From: Sphingomonas aracearum | GTDB lineage: Bacteria; Pseudomonadota; Alphaproteobacteria; Sphingomonadales; Sphingomonadaceae | Reading direction: 5' to 3' | Length of the DNA stretch: 64,000 bases | Assembly: GCF_003345355.1 (NCBI RefSeq) | Contig: NZ_QQNB01000002.1 | Coordinates: forward strand, 744,001 to 808,000 | Part shown: one piece after another, positions 62,174 through 64,000 of the stretch | Layout: every line of letters starts with the position of its first letter | Numbering within the stretch: the stretch's first letter is position 1 | Position numbers and translations under genes: made by a program | The notes under the pieces: generated by a model | The model's database searches: none | Seen by the model: the letters and a program-made list of their open reading frames with translations, nothing else | What the model was told of the DNA's origin: nothing

Positions 62174-63025
62174 ATGCCTGCCCTGACGCTCGACCCCGAA
62201 CAGACCGCCGCCCGCACCTGGTTCGAATCCCTGCGTGACCTGATCTGCGCGGAGTTCGAGGCGATCGAGCGGGAGGCCGGCTCCGACGCCGCCTTCGCCT
62301 ACACGCCGTGGGACCGCACCGACGCCGCGGGCGTGCCGAACGGCGGCGGCGGCGTGCGCGGCGTGATGAAGGGGCGCGTGTTCGAGAAGGTGGGCGTCAA
62401 CGTTTCCACAGTCGGCGGCGCGTTCGAGGGCGAGTTCGGCCGCACCATCCACGGCGCCGCCGACGATCCGCGCTTCTTCGCCACCGGCATCAGCCTGGTC
62501 GCGCACATGGCCAACCCGCATGTGCCGGCGGTGCACATGAACACGCGCTTTCTCGTCACCACCAGGCGCTGGTTCGGCGGCGGTGCGGACCTCAACCCCC
62601 CGCTGCCGATCGCCGAGGACACCGACGATTTCCACGCCACGCTGAAGGCCGCATGCGACGCGCACGATGCCGGCCACTATCCGCGCTTCAAACAATGGGC
62701 GGACGAATATTTCTACATTCCGCACCGCCAGGTGCATCGCGGCGTGGGGGGCATCTTCTTCGATCATCTGGAAGGCGATTTCGCGGCCAATTTCGCGTTC
62801 ACGCAAGATGTCGGCCGCGCCTTCCTGGACGTGTTCCCGCGCATCGTCCGGCGGCGCATGGCCCTGCCCTTCACCGAGGCGGAGCTGGCCGAGCAGCGGC
62901 GCTGGCGCGGGCGCTATGCCGAGTTCAACCTCGTCTACGATCGCGGCACGTTGTTCGGGCTCAAGACCGGCGGCAACATCGACGCGATCCTGATGAGCCT
63001 GCCGCCGCTCGCCGCCTGGGAATGA
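62174..63025 (+). CDS. hemF: Oxygen-dependent coproporphyrinogen III oxidase
   Basis: The 283-residue enzyme makes protoporphyrinogen IX precursors for haem. Signature blocks are GGGVRGVMKGRVFEKVGVNV, FFATGISLVAHMANPHVPAV, MNTRF then WFGGGADLNPPLP, and YAEFNLVYDRGTLFGLKTGG with NIDAILMSLPP. Length is usual for proteobacteria. The start at 62174 follows trmL closely. Confidence 0.96.
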   Translation: MPALTLDPEQTAARTWFESLRDLICAEFEAIEREAGSDAAFAYTPWDRTDAAGVPNGGGGVRGVMKGRVFEKVGVNVSTVGGAFEGEFGRTIHGAADDPRFFATGISLVAHMANPHVPAVHMNTRFLVTTRRWFGGGADLNPPLPIAEDTDDFHATLKAACDAHDAGHYPRFKQWADEYFYIPHRQVHRGVGGIFFDHLEGDFAANFAFTQDVGRAFLDVFPRIVRRRMALPFTEAELAEQRRWRGRYAEFNLVYDRGTLFGLKTGGNIDAILMSLPPLAAWE

Positions 63026-63029
63026 CGCG

Positions 63030-63346
63030 GTGGCGCTGATCCCGGTAGCTGACGGCGAGCTGGCGACGGTCGTCACCGCGCTCGAGATGACGGAGCGCCC
63101 CCGCCCTCGCCCGCTGCCCTCCTCGCCGTTGCGGCTGGTGCGCTGGCCCAAGCATGGACCCGCGACGTGCGGCGCGTGGCGCTGCATACCTGCACGCTGG
63201 ACCATCCGTCGGCGCTGAACTTCTACCGTGCGCAGGGCTTCGTGCCGGTATCGCGGACGATCGAGACCTTTGCCGATCCGCGCGCACTGGGGCTGCTGCC
63301 GGAGGACGCCGCGCCGCAGATCCCCTATCTCGCCAAGCGGCGATAG
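63030..63346 (+). pseudogene. GNAT acetyltransferase broken by internal deletion
   Basis: From a GTG at 63030 the N-terminal part reads LIPVADGELATVVTALEMTE, then RPRPRPLPSSPLRLVRWPK. At about 63142-63152 the frame switches to another that gives AQAWTRDVRRVALHTCTLDH, PSALNFYRAQGFVPVSRTIE and TFADPRALGLLPEDAAPQIP to a TAG at 63344. These are the two ends of one GNAT-family protein; about 100 codons including the acetyl-CoA site are missing. The join lies in GCGCTGGCCCA, which could serve both ends, so deletion between short repeats is likely. It follows hemF by four bases. Confidence 0.82.
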
Positions 63347-64000
63347 GCCGCGACCTGGATCAGCGTGGTCGCCAGCAACGCCGCCGCCGCGACCGCCGCG
63401 GCCCCGGCATCGACCAGGGTCACCGCCACCGGATTGCCGCCGCCCTCCAGCCGCAGCCAGCGGTCGAGCGACAGGAGCGGTGCCGCGACCAGCCCGCCGA
63501 GGATCGGGATCGCCGCCATGCCGGCCAGCACCAGCCCGTTCCCCCGTGTGAGCCGCCACCCGCGCGCGATCGCCTGAAGCGGGCCGATCGGCCGTTCCGC
63601 CACGATCACCGGGCCGGTCAGCATCAGCCGCCCCGACAGGAACAGCGCCGGGATCAGCAGCACCACCAGCCACATGCCAAGCGTCAACGGCACGCCCACG
63701 ATCATCGAGGCGAGGAGGAAGACAAGGAGGCGCCGGATCGACCGCGCCAGCGCCGCCCCCGTCGCCGGGCGCTCCCGGTCGAGATAGAGGCTCAGGACCG
63801 CGAGCTGGCCGAACTGGGTGAACAGCCCAGCCAGGCCATACCAGTGGCCATAAGCGAGCACCCATTGGGCGATGGTTTCCGCCAGCAGCCGCTGCTCCGC
63901 ATTGGTCATGCCCTCGCTGACCACCAATGCGGGCATGGGCGGCACCAGCAGGTTCAGCGCGAACAGCGGCAGGAACAGGAACACGCCCGCCACCGCGAGC
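63325..64000 (-). CDS. Multi-pass membrane protein (cut by right edge)
   Basis: The frame is open to the window end, so the N terminus is outside; at least 222 residues are seen. There are about five hydrophobic stretches (VFLFLPLFALNLLVPPMPAL, LLVFLLASMIVGVPLTLGMW, LVVLLIPALFLSGRLMLTGP, AGMAAIPILGGLVAAPLLSL, AAVAAAALLATTLIQVAAYR). The pattern is like conserved alphaproteobacterial integral membrane proteins related to the membrane domain of glycerophosphodiester phosphodiesterases, but I cannot assign it firmly. It overlaps the GNAT remnant's 3' end by 22 bases. Confidence 0.7.
   Translation of the reverse strand, partial: LAVAGVFLFLPLFALNLLVPPMPALVVSEGMTNAEQRLLAETIAQWVLAYGHWYGLAGLFTQFGQLAVLSLYLDRERPATGAALARSIRRLLVFLLASMIVGVPLTLGMWLVVLLIPALFLSGRLMLTGPVIVAERPIGPLQAIARGWRLTRGNGLVLAGMAAIPILGGLVAAPLLSLDRWLRLEGGGNPVAVTLVDAGAAAVAAAALLATTLIQVAAYRRLAR

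Overview
The window is high-GC alphaproteobacterial DNA and looks like a member of the Sphingomonadaceae (Sphingomonas or a close relative). The evidence is several TonB-dependent receptors, a DUF1134 (EipA-type) envelope protein, a MucR-type regulator, a split petABC operon, an Rrf2-led suf operon, and interspersed palindromes of the CCCCGGCGAAGGCCGGGG type. Species cannot be fixed from the sequence alone.

Layout. Bases 1-6024 hold an uptake locus: a LacI-family regulator cut by the left edge, a FucP-like sugar transporter preceded by a LacI-type palindrome, a TonB-dependent receptor, and an exported-looking class V PLP enzyme that overlaps the receptor by one base. Bases 6248-8300 hold an alpha/beta hydrolase and an NTF2-like enzyme, followed by a graveyard of three broken genes (dinucleotide-binding reductase, SDR, LysR). 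Bases 8439-12958 hold a second module: TonB receptor, TetR regulator and an exported CehA/McbA-type PHP hydrolase. The receptor and the hydrolase share a nearly identical upstream element at the same distance from their start codons.

Bases 13226-19245 are a small integrated island bounded by a 16-base direct repeat, one copy of which is the 3' end of tRNA-Ser(GCU). It carries a P4-type integrase, an AlpA/excisionase-like gene, a chain of overlapping small genes with a phage flavour, and a DUF2158/DUF6953 pair.

Bases 19492-29405 are mostly chromosomal: eipA-like, pyrC, ygfZ, an EmrB/EmrA/OprM-type tripartite efflux operon, an M13 peptidase and an NTF2-like protein. Bases 29409-36361 (minus strand) are the suf operon in the order regulator, sufB, two small exported proteins with a truncated second sufC start between them, sufC, sufD, sufS, sufT, sufA. 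sufC carries an in-frame palindromic insert, and the regulator's tail is encoded by a dispersed repeat.

Bases 36440-42272 hold an AraC regulator, pyrD, gamma-glutamyltransferase and an acyl-CoA synthetase. Bases 42273-43822 are repeat-rich, with one small gene and a segment that can fold strongly. Bases 43823-56684 hold an M16 peptidase, an LpxO-like hydroxylase, an FNT channel, Nfu, a RutE-like nitroreductase, tsaB, rimI, mucR-like, fur, plsC-like, a quinone oxidoreductase, DUF1192 and clpA. Bases 56841-64000 hold a TonB-C protein, a Gly/Tyr/Arg-rich lipoprotein, petABC, trmL, hemF, a GNAT gene broken by internal deletion, and a membrane protein cut by the right edge.

Functionally, the left third is accessory (nutrient scavenging, decay, island) and the right two thirds are core metabolism and maintenance. 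The points most worth following up are the receptor/TetR/PHP module with its paired promoters, the tRNA-Ser island, and the rearranged suf operon.
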